From the NCBI GenBank assembly GCA_910579585.1, contig CAJTVA010000018.1, forward strand, positions 1-27,869: 27,869 bases of DNA, in the 5' to 3' direction. The DNA comes from an uncultured Christensenella sp. GTDB taxonomy: Bacteria > Bacillota > Clostridia > Christensenellales > Borkfalkiaceae. The notes beneath the pieces were generated by a model. That model did no database searches. It was not told the origin of the DNA and saw nothing but the letters and a program-made list of their open reading frames with translations. Below are positions 13,870 through 22,996 of this stretch, one piece after another (the stretch's first letter is position 1; each line of letters starts with the position of its first letter). The translations under genes and the position numbers were made by a program.

Positions 13870-13894
13870 ATTTGTTTCCTCCTTAAAATCTTTT

Positions 13895-13916
13895 TAAGTG
13901 TAGCTCACTACACTTA
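13895..13916 (-). other. oriT: oriT-like inverted repeat upstream of mobV
   Basis: A perfect 9-bp inverted repeat, TAAGTGTAG (13895-13903) and CTACACTTA (13908-13916) with loop CTCA, just ahead of the relaxase RBS. MobV origins sit at this place and contain a hairpin with TAGTGTG-like sequence. On the minus strand the repeat includes GTGTAGTGAG. The nick site is not proven. Confidence 0.5.
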
Positions 13917-14148
13917 GTTTCGCTTCGCTGCATAAGTTTCGTTCGCTCTGCGAGGCTTTTAACCACTGAAAATCTTCATATTATCTCTCCTTTAAAGGTT
14001 CAAGAAAAAGGCGGCAGCAATGAAGCCGTCGCCTTGTTACAATTATCCCTTCATATAATTAGATAATTTTTTTGCCAAAAATTTCAGAGAATTTAAAATT
14101 TCTTAAAAAATTTTTTATATATGACTAGTTCTGTCCTATATGGTATGT
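13917..14148. other. non-coding region between divergent mobV and HTH gene
   Basis: No gene is seen. It holds CGCTTCG/GTTCGCTC-type repeats (13921-13952), as found near mobilization origins. An imperfect hairpin with AAGGCGGC and GTCGCCTT arms lies at about 14009-14036, and an AT-rich run leads into the next promoter. Confidence 0.4.
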
Positions 14149-14160
14149 TATAATAAGTTT

Positions 14161-15312
14161 ATGAATGACGAGTATTACAGGGATGAACCTATTTATAAAA
14201 TAAGACCGTCCAACGTAAAAGCAAAGCTTAAGCCGATGTTCAAAATAGAAAACGGCTACTTTTCTCCATATCTTTTGAACAGCAAGCCGGTTCCTGCAAG
14301 CAAGGAAGGTTATTGTAAGTACTTCTATATGGAAAGCTATCACACCGTTGAAAAGCGTAAAGTAGGCGGTAAGGAGCAGAACGTTACGGTGTTTCATTCC
14401 CGTAAAAAATACGTTGAAGTTCCTTTCAAACAATGGGAACAGTTGCGTTATTTTGATTTGAAGGATTATGAAACGGCTCGCGACGAATATGAAGGAACCG
14501 AATACGACGTCCACAAAAAGGACAAATATCGCAATGTATTTGATTTTATGTTGCAACAATGGGACAACCATAATCACGAACAATTTTGGATCAATGCCTT
14601 AGATTTGGAAATAGTTTTGAATAAGATGTCGGACGAAGATTTAGATATTTATATAATGCACAAGGAACAGCACTTAAAGCAGAAACAAATTGCCGCTATG
14701 CTTGGCAAATCAGAAGCGCATCTCACACGCCGAATGAAAGTGATTGAGGACGCAATTGAAAGGGATATGCTTGACGACGGGGAACGGACAGAGACGCAAA
14801 TCAAAGCGGAATTAGAATACCGTAAATATCTGCGGTCAGGCAAGACAGAAAGCTTTGTTGACGTGTATGTCTATGACTTTCTTTTAGCGTTTCCGCAGGA
14901 AGTTCTGTTACGCTATTTGTTCGTCTTTCGCGGACAACAATATCTAATACGTTTTTGCTTTCTGTGGGTTTACGAATACTTTGTCTTAAAGGACAAGCCT
15001 ATGTTTAAAGCAAGAGAAGTTTTGGGCAAGTACAGCTATCAAATCTATAAGAAGTATATAGCTAATAAACACCTTTGGTCTAAACAGCTATTTATTGCAG
15101 TTGAGTCAGAATTACAACGCTTACTCAAAAGTTATGGCATAAAGGACAGCAAGCCAAACGAAAAGTTTATAAAGATGGTACAAAAATCAGCGGCGGCTCG
15201 CGGACTGACCGTAGCCGAATATCGCGATAAAATTCTATTTCCACATGGTAAAGAAAAGATAATCAAACGCTTTGAACAGTATTACAAACTCAAAAGCAAG
15301 ACAAAGAAATAA
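14161..15312 (+). CDS. HTH protein of unknown function, possible element replication or control protein
   Basis: I start at ATG 14161, giving 383 residues. A TATAAT at 14149-14154 is only 6 nt upstream, so an earlier GTG-type start at 14140 is unlikely and the mRNA may be leaderless. Residues about 172-195 (KQKQIAAMLGKSEAHLTRRM) form a clear helix-turn-helix of sigma-region-4 or Trp-repressor character. The rest is rich in Tyr, Lys and Phe with no domain I know. It is followed by three 33-bp-spaced repeats that it might bind. A Rep-like role for the excised circle is one hypothesis and a transcription factor for the cargo promoter is another. The name stays open. Confidence 0.7.
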   Translation: MNDEYYRDEPIYKIRPSNVKAKLKPMFKIENGYFSPYLLNSKPVPASKEGYCKYFYMESYHTVEKRKVGGKEQNVTVFHSRKKYVEVPFKQWEQLRYFDLKDYETARDEYEGTEYDVHKKDKYRNVFDFMLQQWDNHNHEQFWINALDLEIVLNKMSDEDLDIYIMHKEQHLKQKQIAAMLGKSEAHLTRRMKVIEDAIERDMLDDGERTETQIKAELEYRKYLRSGKTESFVDVYVYDFLLAFPQEVLLRYLFVFRGQQYLIRFCFLWVYEYFVLKDKPMFKAREVLGKYSYQIYKKYIANKHLWSKQLFIAVESELQRLLKSYGIKDSKPNEKFIKMVQKSAAARGLTVAEYRDKILFPHGKEKIIKRFEQYYKLKSKTKK

Positions 15313-15331
15313 GTTCAATAGATTGTATTTG

Positions 15332-15411
15332 TTGAAAAAGTGTAAAAAACAACCCTAATCATTATTGAAAAAGTGTAAAATATTTATTGCAAAAGTCTTG
15401 AAAAAGTGTAA
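15332..15411 (+). repeat. three direct repeats, 14 bp, exact 33-bp period
   Basis: TTGAAAAAGTGTAA occurs unchanged at 15332, 15365 and 15398. The equal 33-bp steps (about three helical turns) place the copies on one face of the DNA. The third copy supplies the -35 box of the cargo promoter. They could be iterons or an operator array. Confidence 0.85.
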
Positions 15412-15426
15412 TTAAAGTGCTATAAT
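15398..15426 (+). promoter_or_regulatory. SigA promoter of the restriction-modification cargo
   Basis: TTGAAA (15398-15403), 17 nt, TATAAT (15421-15426). The -35 and half the spacer are the third direct repeat, so a protein bound to the array would control or block this promoter. Confidence 0.8.
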
Positions 15427-15443
15427 ACTTGCAAGGTGAATTT

Positions 15444-16793
15444 ATGAAACGTTTTATAACTCAAAAAATTATAGAATGGAACAAGCAGAACAAGAAAAAA
15501 GCTCTTTTAATAGACGGTGCAAGACAGGTTGGCAAGACATATTCTATCCGTGAATTTGCGAATGCTCATTATGAGAATTTTATTGAAATAAATCTTCTTG
15601 AAAATGAAGACGCATTGAATATGTTTTCAAAGGCAAAGACAAGTCAGGAAATTTTCGTCTATATGTCATTGCTTTTCGGGGACAAAATGATTCCAGATAA
15701 AACGCTTATTTTTTTGGACGAAGTTCAAGAGTGCCTTAATATCGTAACGGTCATTAAATTTTTAGTTGAGGACGGGCGTTTCCACTACATTTTAAGCGGC
15801 TCGCTTTTGGGTGTGGAAATGAAAAATGTTAAATCCGTTCCCGTCGGATATATGGATATACTGCAAATGTATCCGATGAATTTTGCCGAGTTCTGTATAG
15901 CTAACGGTGTTGCGCAATCGGCTATTGATTATTTGAAAGACTGTTTTATAAATCTGACGCCTTTAAGCGACGCAATCCACGAAAAGTTTATGCAGCTATA
16001 CCGTCTTTATCTTGTTGTCGGCGGAATGCCTGATGCTGTAAAAGAATACGTTGCCTCCAATAATCTTTCAAAGGTTTTAGAAATTCAACGGTTCTTGTGT
16101 GAAAACTACAAGGCGGATATGGCGAAATACGAAAAAGAAAGTAAGCCTTTACTTTCCACCATTTTTGATTTAATTCCAAGTGAACTCAATGCACAGAATA
16201 AGCGTTTTAAGTTTAAGTCCATTGAGAACGGCGGACGCTCAAAATATGCGGAAGATTCGTTTCTTTGGTTGACGGACGCGGGAATTGCCTTGCCTGTCTA
16301 TTGTGCCAACGAACCGAAAGCTCCGCTGATACTCAGTAAATCACGCAATCTTTTAAAGTTGTTCATATGCGACGTCGGTTTGCTTGCTTCTATGTATATG
16401 AATAACTTGCAGGTGAAAATTTTAAGCGGCGAAAAGAATATAAACTTTGGGTCGGTGTATGAAAATGCTGTAACACAAGAACTTATCAGTCACGGATTAG
16501 TCCCTTATTATTTTAACAGCCATAAACAGGGTGAACTTGATTTAATTGTGGAGATTGACGGCGAAGCTGTTCCGATAGAGATTAAATCGGGTAAAGACTA
16601 TACGGTGCACAGCGCATTGAACAATGTTCTTAATGTGGAAGAATACGGCATTAAAAAGGCGTATATTTTCAATAACTATAATTTGTCGGTTGACGGCAAT
16701 AAAGTTTATTTGCCCGTATATATGTCGATGTTTCTTTGCAATACCGAGCAGGGCGATATGATTTATAAATTAAATTTGGAAGAATTGAAATAA
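15444..16793 (+). CDS. AAA ATPase with C-terminal DUF4143 (PD-(D/E)XK-like) domain
   Basis: The 449-residue protein starts at ATG 15444 behind AAGGTGA. The N-terminal AAA_14 domain has Walker A GARQVGKT (25-32), Walker B IFLDEVQE (Asp92) and the sensor-like YILSGSLLG segment. The C-terminal DUF4143 domain contains YENAVTQELISHG, then ELDLIVEIDG (Asp366) and VPIEIKSGK (Glu379, Lys381). The last two form a PD-(D/E)XK-type nuclease pattern. Members are common in bacteria, and few have a known role. Here it is the first gene behind the cargo promoter, 11 nt ahead of the restriction subunit, so a part in DNA defence is plausible by position only. Confidence 0.9.
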   Translation: MKRFITQKIIEWNKQNKKKALLIDGARQVGKTYSIREFANAHYENFIEINLLENEDALNMFSKAKTSQEIFVYMSLLFGDKMIPDKTLIFLDEVQECLNIVTVIKFLVEDGRFHYILSGSLLGVEMKNVKSVPVGYMDILQMYPMNFAEFCIANGVAQSAIDYLKDCFINLTPLSDAIHEKFMQLYRLYLVVGGMPDAVKEYVASNNLSKVLEIQRFLCENYKADMAKYEKESKPLLSTIFDLIPSELNAQNKRFKFKSIENGGRSKYAEDSFLWLTDAGIALPVYCANEPKAPLILSKSRNLLKLFICDVGLLASMYMNNLQVKILSGEKNINFGSVYENAVTQELISHGLVPYYFNSHKQGELDLIVEIDGEAVPIEIKSGKDYTVHSALNNVLNVEEYGIKKAYIFNNYNLSVDGNKVYLPVYMSMFLCNTEQGDMIYKLNLEELK

Positions 16794-16804
16794 TCGGAGC
16801 AGTT

Positions 16805-19669
16805 ATGTTTTATCAGATGATAACAAAACAACGAGATACGTGGTATGCCGAAGGTTGTCCTATTGCAGACGTTATTTCGTATATCGAAAAGACAAATCAA
16901 ATGCGTGATGCGCAGATAGATGCAATCAAAACCTATCTGTATTTAAAAATCGCCTGTGAAAACAAGTCGCTTTATGAATTGTTTACAAGCGGCAAGTTTA
17001 ATTCATTAAATCTGGACGAGTTGCCTATTCCAACCGCCGTAAGGGAAAAGCTTAATTCAGACCCTGCGCTTGCGGCTTTATATGAATACTGCTATCAACC
17101 CGTTGACGGTAAACCTTTATCGGAAAGCGGCATAAAAGCCATACAAAAAACTCCGGAAACTGTGGACGCAAATAAATTTTTTAAAGAAGCCTTTTACGGT
17201 ATTACATATACCGATTATCTTTTCAGTTTACCTATGGGGGCAGGTAAAACATATTTAATGGCAGCATTCATTTATCTTGATTTGTACTTTGCTATGAACG
17301 AGCCGACAAATAAAGCGTTTGCGCATAACTTTATTATATTTGCTCCTTCCGGTTTAAAATCTTCGGTTGTTCCAAGTCTTAAAACTATACAAAATTTTAA
17401 TCCGGCTTGGATAATTGCAGAACCTGTTGCTTCCGAATTAAAACGTAAGCTGATATTTGAGGTACTTGATGAAAATAAGACGGCTAAGAAATCGAACAAA
17501 ACAAAAAATCCCAACGCACAAAAAATAGCCAACCATCAGCCGTTTGAAGATTTGTTTGGTTTAGTTGCCGTTACAAATGCCGAAAAAGTAATTTTAGATA
17601 GGATAAAAGAAGTCAATGGACAAATATCATTTTTTGATGAAAGTGAAGATGAAAAAGACAAACAAGCGAACGAGCTTAGAAATCTGATAGGTAAACTACC
17701 CTTACTTTCCATTTTTATTGATGAAGTCCATCACGCTGCCACCGACGAGAAAAAACTTCGTGCGGTAGTAAACAAGTGGGCAAAAAACGGCACGGTAAAC
17801 AGCGTTATCGGTTTTTCCGGAACTCCGTATTTGCAAAAAGCAGAACAGTTCTTTATTACAGATAAATCGGGGTTAAAGACGGAAGAAATTTCCAATATTG
17901 TTTACTACTATCGCCTTGTTGACGGCATAGGCAATTTTTTGAAAAAGCCCGTTGTTTATACTTCAAGCAGTAATAGCCGTCTTGAAATTGTTGAAAGCGG
18001 TGTTAGGCAATTTTTAAATGATTACAAAGATAAGGTCTATGCTGACGGAACATCCGCCAAGTTGGGTATATATTGCGGAAGCATAGAAACTTTGGAAGAG
18101 CAGGTATTCCCTCTTATTGAAAGGTTTGTTACAGAATATGGTTTGAATCCTACGGAAGTAATTTTAAAATTTCACGGCGGGAATAAAAAATATCCGATTC
18201 CGACAGATAGCGGATATGAGTTTGCTTCCCTTGATAAAGCTCTTTCTAAAAAGAAAATTATCTTGCTTGTTCAGATAGGTAAAGAGGGCTGGGACTGTCG
18301 CAGCCTTACAGGCATAATTCTTTCGCAGGAAGGCGATTGCTCCACGAATATGGTATTACAAACGTCCTGCCGTTGCCTTCGCCAAGTAGAAAAAGGCATA
18401 GTCGAAGGTGCGCTTATTTACCTGAATGAAAGCAATGCAAAAACGCTGAATTTGCAACTTCAACAGCAACATAGAATAAACCTTGACGAATTTCAAAAGG
18501 GAGCTACCGTTACACTTCAAACTATTAAGCGTTATGACCGCACAAAATATTTAAAGTTGCCTAAGGTTGATTTTTATCAACTTAAAATAAATTACCGTAC
18601 GGTTATAGAAGAAAAGTCAACCGATATTTCCGCAAAGATATTAAAGTCAGCAGACAATACTGTCATTAAAAACGTAATGTCAACAAGCGAAATGACGACT
18701 GAATTGCATACTACGGGAATTGACGTCGATGAAACAGAACGCGGCAAACAAATTGCTAATTTTAATTATTGGGTAAATCAAATTGTTAAAGAAAGTTTCG
18801 GTTTCTTAAAACACAGTGCTTTAAATTTTTATAACAATGAATTAAAAACAATTTTCGAAAAAATCACATATTTACAAGATGAAACAGGCTATTTCAGTTC
18901 ACTCTTTAATCAATCCGCAGTCAGAGCGAATATACGAAATGCCTTTTATGCTAAACGTTCTTTTGAAACAACGGAAGAATTAATTCCCGACGAAGCAAGC
19001 CTATTGCATGTAGAAAACTTTACCGATGAAGTAAAGACAACTACACCTAAAATATTTACGCCCGATGCGGATACGGTAGAGAAAATTATTGCAGATGATA
19101 AAGGCAAGTTGGGTTTAAGCAAAGCCGAAAAACAAATGCTTGAACTTGCAAAGGCGACGAATAATACTGAAATAATCAAATATTTGAGTAATAAGTCTTT
19201 CTCGCATTCAATGAAAGATAATTCTTATCACTACTTGCCGTATAAAACTGATAGTGATTTTGAAGTTGAATTCTTGGATAAAATTCTTACGTTTGACATA
19301 TTAAAGGAACTTAATCTCGAAATTTATTATAACGGAGATAGAGCGCTTACCGAATTTAAAATCAAATGCTATAAATCGTCAAATGGTAAGTTACAATATG
19401 TCGGTATGTACACTCCCGACTTTTTGATAATTAAGAGGAAAGGCGGCAAAATTTATAAACTTATCATTGTCGAAACAAAGGGTAAAATTTATGCAAACGA
19501 TCCCACGTTTAAAGACAAGCGTTGCTTTATGGAAACTCAGTTTGTAAAACATAACAACGATAAATTCGGATATGGTAGGTTTGATTATCTTTATCTTGAA
19601 GATAGTCTGCCTGAAAAAGATATGATTTTAAAAACATATGCAAAGATAAAAGAGTTTTTTGGAGAATAA
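16805..19669 (+). CDS. res: type III restriction enzyme, Res subunit
   Basis: The 954-residue superfamily 2 helicase-nuclease is the cutting partner of Mod. Motif I is SLPMGAGKTY (Lys148), motif II is IDEVHHA (Asp306), motif III is GFSGTPY, and later helicase motifs are GKEGWDCRSLTG and QTSCRCLRQ. The C-terminal endonuclease domain shows TPDFLII (Asp872) and IVETKGK (Glu890, Lys892), an intact PD-ExK site. GGAG precedes the ATG. Type III systems usually run mod then res. Here res comes first, separated from mod by two further genes. No frameshift or missing motif is seen, so it appears functional. Confidence 0.93.
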   Translation: MFYQMITKQRDTWYAEGCPIADVISYIEKTNQMRDAQIDAIKTYLYLKIACENKSLYELFTSGKFNSLNLDELPIPTAVREKLNSDPALAALYEYCYQPVDGKPLSESGIKAIQKTPETVDANKFFKEAFYGITYTDYLFSLPMGAGKTYLMAAFIYLDLYFAMNEPTNKAFAHNFIIFAPSGLKSSVVPSLKTIQNFNPAWIIAEPVASELKRKLIFEVLDENKTAKKSNKTKNPNAQKIANHQPFEDLFGLVAVTNAEKVILDRIKEVNGQISFFDESEDEKDKQANELRNLIGKLPLLSIFIDEVHHAATDEKKLRAVVNKWAKNGTVNSVIGFSGTPYLQKAEQFFITDKSGLKTEEISNIVYYYRLVDGIGNFLKKPVVYTSSSNSRLEIVESGVRQFLNDYKDKVYADGTSAKLGIYCGSIETLEEQVFPLIERFVTEYGLNPTEVILKFHGGNKKYPIPTDSGYEFASLDKALSKKKIILLVQIGKEGWDCRSLTGIILSQEGDCSTNMVLQTSCRCLRQVEKGIVEGALIYLNESNAKTLNLQLQQQHRINLDEFQKGATVTLQTIKRYDRTKYLKLPKVDFYQLKINYRTVIEEKSTDISAKILKSADNTVIKNVMSTSEMTTELHTTGIDVDETERGKQIANFNYWVNQIVKESFGFLKHSALNFYNNELKTIFEKITYLQDETGYFSSLFNQSAVRANIRNAFYAKRSFETTEELIPDEASLLHVENFTDEVKTTTPKIFTPDADTVEKIIADDKGKLGLSKAEKQMLELAKATNNTEIIKYLSNKSFSHSMKDNSYHYLPYKTDSDFEVEFLDKILTFDILKELNLEIYYNGDRALTEFKIKCYKSSNGKLQYVGMYTPDFLIIKRKGGKIYKLIIVETKGKIYANDPTFKDKRCFMETQFVKHNNDKFGYGRFDYLYLEDSLPEKDMILKTYAKIKEFFGE

Positions 19670-19675
19670 TGACAA

Positions 19676-20053
19676 ATGAAATGGATAGATTATAGAGAAA
19701 AGCTTGGCATAGGATTTAATGATGAAGATAAGTTTAATATGCTAATGAATAAGATTGATTTATATATTGATAGACTATCTGATTTTGTGGGATCGTATGA
19801 AATACGTTGCAAAAATGTTTTTGATGAAAGTAATTTATACTACTATTTTGATATGGTAGGGGAAAAACCTATTTACAACAACCTAAACTTTTTAGGAGTA
19901 AAGTATAGCTTTAATAATGCGTCAAATACTACAGAGCTGATTAGTAAATATGTAGCTTTGATAAACACGGCAAAAAAGTTTTTTAAAATTAAAGAATTAA
20001 AGACAGCCGTAATGGACGCCCTTACAAGCATACTTGATGATTTGAATATATAA
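19676..20053 (+). pseudogene. N-terminal part of a gene split by an in-frame stop
   Basis: This 125-residue piece starts 6 nt after res (MKWIDYREKLGIGFND) and ends in a TAA at 20051-20053. Reading straight on in the same frame gives a normal continuation (see the next feature), so one stop codon appears to divide a single gene of about 279 residues. The fragment is AT-rich, acidic at the end and has no motif I can name. I recall similar single proteins beside restriction-modification genes in Firmicutes but cannot verify this here. The stop could be a point mutation (AAA or CAA to TAA), a read-through signal or an error. Confidence 0.65.
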
Positions 20054-20515
20054 ATAGAAATTTTAAAAGATGGAGACGGCGTTTTTATTTTTCCTAAAGG
20101 TGCAAAAGAGCTTGACGATGCGCTTGTGTCTCAACCGCTCGAATGGTTAAGCCAGTACCCTTCGACGAGAAAACTTTGGATAGAAGCTTTGAAACTTTAT
20201 GCCGATACAAAGAATTCCCCGACGGATATTGCCGATAAATTTAGAAAATCACTCGAAGATTTTTTCCAAACATATTTTGGTGGAAGTAAAACTCTTGAAA
20301 ACTATAAATCTGATTACGGAACGAAGTTGAAAGAAAACGGAATTCCTAAAGAGATTGTCAATAATTTTGAAACATTGTTACAAGCATATACAAATTTCAT
20401 GAACTCTTATGCTAAGCATCACGATAAAACTGAAAGGAACATACTTGAATACATTATGTATCAAACAGGAAATATTATAAGACTTTTAATAACACTCAAA
20501 AAGGAGGAAAAATAA
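20054..20515 (+). pseudogene. C-terminal part of the split gene (own GTG start possible at 20126)
   Basis: The frame is open from the codon after the stop. It reads IEILKDGDGVFIFPKGAKEL directly, then DDALVSQPLEWLSQYPSTRK, and continues to TAA at 20513-20515. The part before GTG 20126 looks coding (polar turn, then VFIFPKGAKELDDAL), which argues that it belongs to the same protein as the upstream piece. If translated alone from GTG 20126 it would be 129 residues, but no good RBS precedes that GTG. The C-terminal half is helical and rich in Lys, Asn and Tyr. It is immediately followed by the membrane protein gene. Function unknown. Confidence 0.65.
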
Positions 20516-21106
20516 ATGACTTGGTGGCAAAGCTTATTGATAGCTATAATACCGGCAATTATTACTGCGTTTATATCATGGATTATTTCCTATACTCAAA
20601 TTAAAAATACTAAAAAGGAATTAAAGGAAAAGTATGAAAATGAGAGTAAATTATACATAAGAAAAACTCAGTTCGATAACGAATTCAATATTTATAAAGA
20701 ATTGAGTGAAAAGACTGTTACCATGGTTTCGGATATTGTTTCCAACATATATCCGTCAGGGTTAGTATTCAAGCATAATGATTTGAATGCTCTTAAACAA
20801 TATCAAGTCAAAATTTACAATATGTGTGAAATAAGTTTTACTGAGGCTCATAAAGCAATAAATAAATATGCTTGCTTTATACCTAAAAACTGGTACGAAA
20901 GATTTATTGCTATTAAGCAATTATGTGCGCTACAGTTAAAAAGTTTTTTTGCTTATGAAATAAATAGTCTTCTAAATTCAGGTTATAATACTCAGGAATG
21001 CTATCAAAGAACTTCAAAAATTGAAGAGGAAATTTTAAAGTTAATTGATGATTTGAGAACTTATATAAATGATTTGACAAATAAGGAGAAAAGCAATGCC
21101 GATTAA
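20516..21106 (+). CDS. single-pass membrane protein of unknown function
   Basis: The ATG follows the preceding stop with no gap, and AAGGAGG lies in the end of the upstream gene. The 196 residues start with one membrane helix (about 5-25, LLIAIIPAIITAFISWIISY). A charged coiled-coil segment (KNTKKELKEKYENESK) and a helical cytoplasmic domain follow. No catalytic motif is visible. The 3' end overlaps mod by 11 nt, so its translation is probably coupled to mod. A membrane-anchored helper lying between Res and Mod is unusual for type III systems. An abortive-infection type role is a guess from position. Confidence 0.75.
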   Translation: MTWWQSLLIAIIPAIITAFISWIISYTQIKNTKKELKEKYENESKLYIRKTQFDNEFNIYKELSEKTVTMVSDIVSNIYPSGLVFKHNDLNALKQYQVKIYNMCEISFTEAHKAINKYACFIPKNWYERFIAIKQLCALQLKSFFAYEINSLLNSGYNTQECYQRTSKIEEEILKLIDDLRTYINDLTNKEKSNAD

Positions 21107-22952
21107 ATATATTCCCTTCTTCCCTGAACCTATTGAAGGACAAGCTATACTTGACAATTTCAAAAGAACTTTACGCTATAAGGGTGCTTATGACGTAGTA
21201 GACAACTTGCGTCGCGGTATGCCTTATTACGAAGTTGAAAAACAAGAAACTGTTGGCGAAAACGCGGACGGCAATTTGGTTATACGCGGCGAGTGCGTTT
21301 CCGCCTGTGCTTATCTGCGCGAAAAAGGCATAAAAGTTGATTTGGTTTATATCGATCCTCCTTTTGCAAGCGGAGCCGATTACGCGAAAAAAGTTTATAT
21401 ACGGCGCAATCCAAAAGTAGCCGAAGCAATAGCGCATGCCGAACAAGAGCTTGACTTTGACGAGTTTAAAGCCTTTGAAGAAAAAATGTACGGCGACGTT
21501 TGGGATAAAGAAAAATATCTCAACTGGATGTATGAAAATTTAATGGCTATAAAATCGGTTATGAGTGAAACTGCATCAATTTATGTTCACTTAGACTGGC
21601 ATATCGGACATTATGTAAAGATACTTTTGGACGAGATTTTCGGCGAAGATAATTTTCAACGTGAGATTGTTTGGCAATTGCATGGAGTTGCAGGATTTAA
21701 AAGTATAGCGGATAATTATGTTAGAGCACATGATACCATTTTTTATTATAATATGTCTGATAACAATGTGTTCAATAAGCAGTATTTACCATATGATGAA
21801 GCTCAGTTGAAGCGTTTTTCAAGCATTGATTCAGACGGTAGAAAATATAAAACAATAACAAAAGATAGGCGGTTATATTTGGATGATGCAAAAGGTGTAG
21901 CACTGTCGGATGTTTGGGATGATATTGCAAGTTTCCAAACAATAGTAAATTCACCGGAGATATGTAACTATGCCACGCAAAAACCGGAAACATTATTAGA
22001 GCGAATAATCAAAGCAAGTTCAAACAAAGAAATGATAGTTGCAGACTTTTTTGGCGGAAGCGGAGTTACCGCTGCCGTTGCGCATAAGCTCGGACGAAAA
22101 TTTATTACTAGCGATATTGGGCTTAACTCAATTCAAACCACGCGCGACAGATTAAAAGCTGACGGCGCAGGCTTTGATTTGTTAGAAATAAAAGACGGTG
22201 TTTCTCTCTATCGCAATCCCGTTCAAACAATGGATAAGATTAAGTCTTTAATACCGGGGCTTAAAAACGAAGATTCGCTTGACGAATTCTGGGAAGGCGC
22301 AATTTCCGATAGTAAGCTCGGCACTGTTCCCGTTTATGTTCCAAATTTAATGGACAGCTCAACCAAGCTTTTAGACGTTGTGCTTATGAACAGAATTCTG
22401 CACGAGGCAATTCCCGATTTAGATAATTCTATAAAAAAGGTAATCGTATATTATGTAGATATAACCGATAAAGCTGAGATTGAGAAGTTTATCAAAGATG
22501 ACGACAGCACGCTTGTTGAAATCGAATTAAGAGATTTGAAAGAAATTCTTGACGACGTTGTTATAAACGATTATGTGGAATACGACTTCGAAGAATCCAA
22601 CGGAACAAATACGATAATCTTCAATAAATTTGTAAGCGATAGAGTAAATCAGAAAATTGACGAATTTAATCAAAAATCGCTTGCCAATTCAAGCGAAAAG
22701 AAACCTTACAACCCCATTGTAATAAGCGACGAAGGTTTAGAACTGATAGAACTTATTTCCGTTGACTGCACTGCATCCGACGGCGAGTGGCATTCCGACA
22801 GTGAAATTAAAATTGATAAGAACGGTTATGTTATCTTGAACGGCGCAAAGACAAAACAATTCTGGGACGGTACAATAAGTAGCGCTAAAAAGCCGTTGCG
22901 CTTAAAAATCCGCAACATCTGCGGCGACGAAAGTGAGATAGAAATTGATTGA
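21096..22952 (+). CDS. mod: type III DNA adenine methyltransferase, Mod subunit
   Basis: The 618-residue N6-adenine methyltransferase of the beta class has its catalytic motif IV (IDPPF, Asp87-Phe90) ahead of motif I (DFFGGSG, Asp317-Gly323, with KFITSDIG after it). Between them lies the target recognition domain (about 190-310). AAGGAG precedes the ATG inside the upstream gene. Mod gives the system its sequence specificity, methylates one strand, and forms the complex with Res. The recognition domain's DNA (about 21655-22030) is more AT-rich than the segments on both sides, suggesting it was exchanged by recombination. All key motifs are intact. Confidence 0.95.
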   Translation: MPIKYIPFFPEPIEGQAILDNFKRTLRYKGAYDVVDNLRRGMPYYEVEKQETVGENADGNLVIRGECVSACAYLREKGIKVDLVYIDPPFASGADYAKKVYIRRNPKVAEAIAHAEQELDFDEFKAFEEKMYGDVWDKEKYLNWMYENLMAIKSVMSETASIYVHLDWHIGHYVKILLDEIFGEDNFQREIVWQLHGVAGFKSIADNYVRAHDTIFYYNMSDNNVFNKQYLPYDEAQLKRFSSIDSDGRKYKTITKDRRLYLDDAKGVALSDVWDDIASFQTIVNSPEICNYATQKPETLLERIIKASSNKEMIVADFFGGSGVTAAVAHKLGRKFITSDIGLNSIQTTRDRLKADGAGFDLLEIKDGVSLYRNPVQTMDKIKSLIPGLKNEDSLDEFWEGAISDSKLGTVPVYVPNLMDSSTKLLDVVLMNRILHEAIPDLDNSIKKVIVYYVDITDKAEIEKFIKDDDSTLVEIELRDLKEILDDVVINDYVEYDFEESNGTNTIIFNKFVSDRVNQKIDEFNQKSLANSSEKKPYNPIVISDEGLELIELISVDCTASDGEWHSDSEIKIDKNGYVILNGAKTKQFWDGTISSAKKPLRLKIRNICGDESEIEID

Positions 22953-22996
22953 CGAAGAACTTGCAATTCATTGAAAAAAAGAGGGTGGGGATTTTT

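Noticed and set aside
15332..15411. CRISPR array
   Set aside because: Only three short 14-bp repeats with 19-bp gaps. No cas genes, and the repeats overlap a promoter.
19676..21106. Toxin-antitoxin pair between res and mod
   Set aside because: The first unit is one split gene and the second is a membrane protein. No toxin or antitoxin motif is seen.
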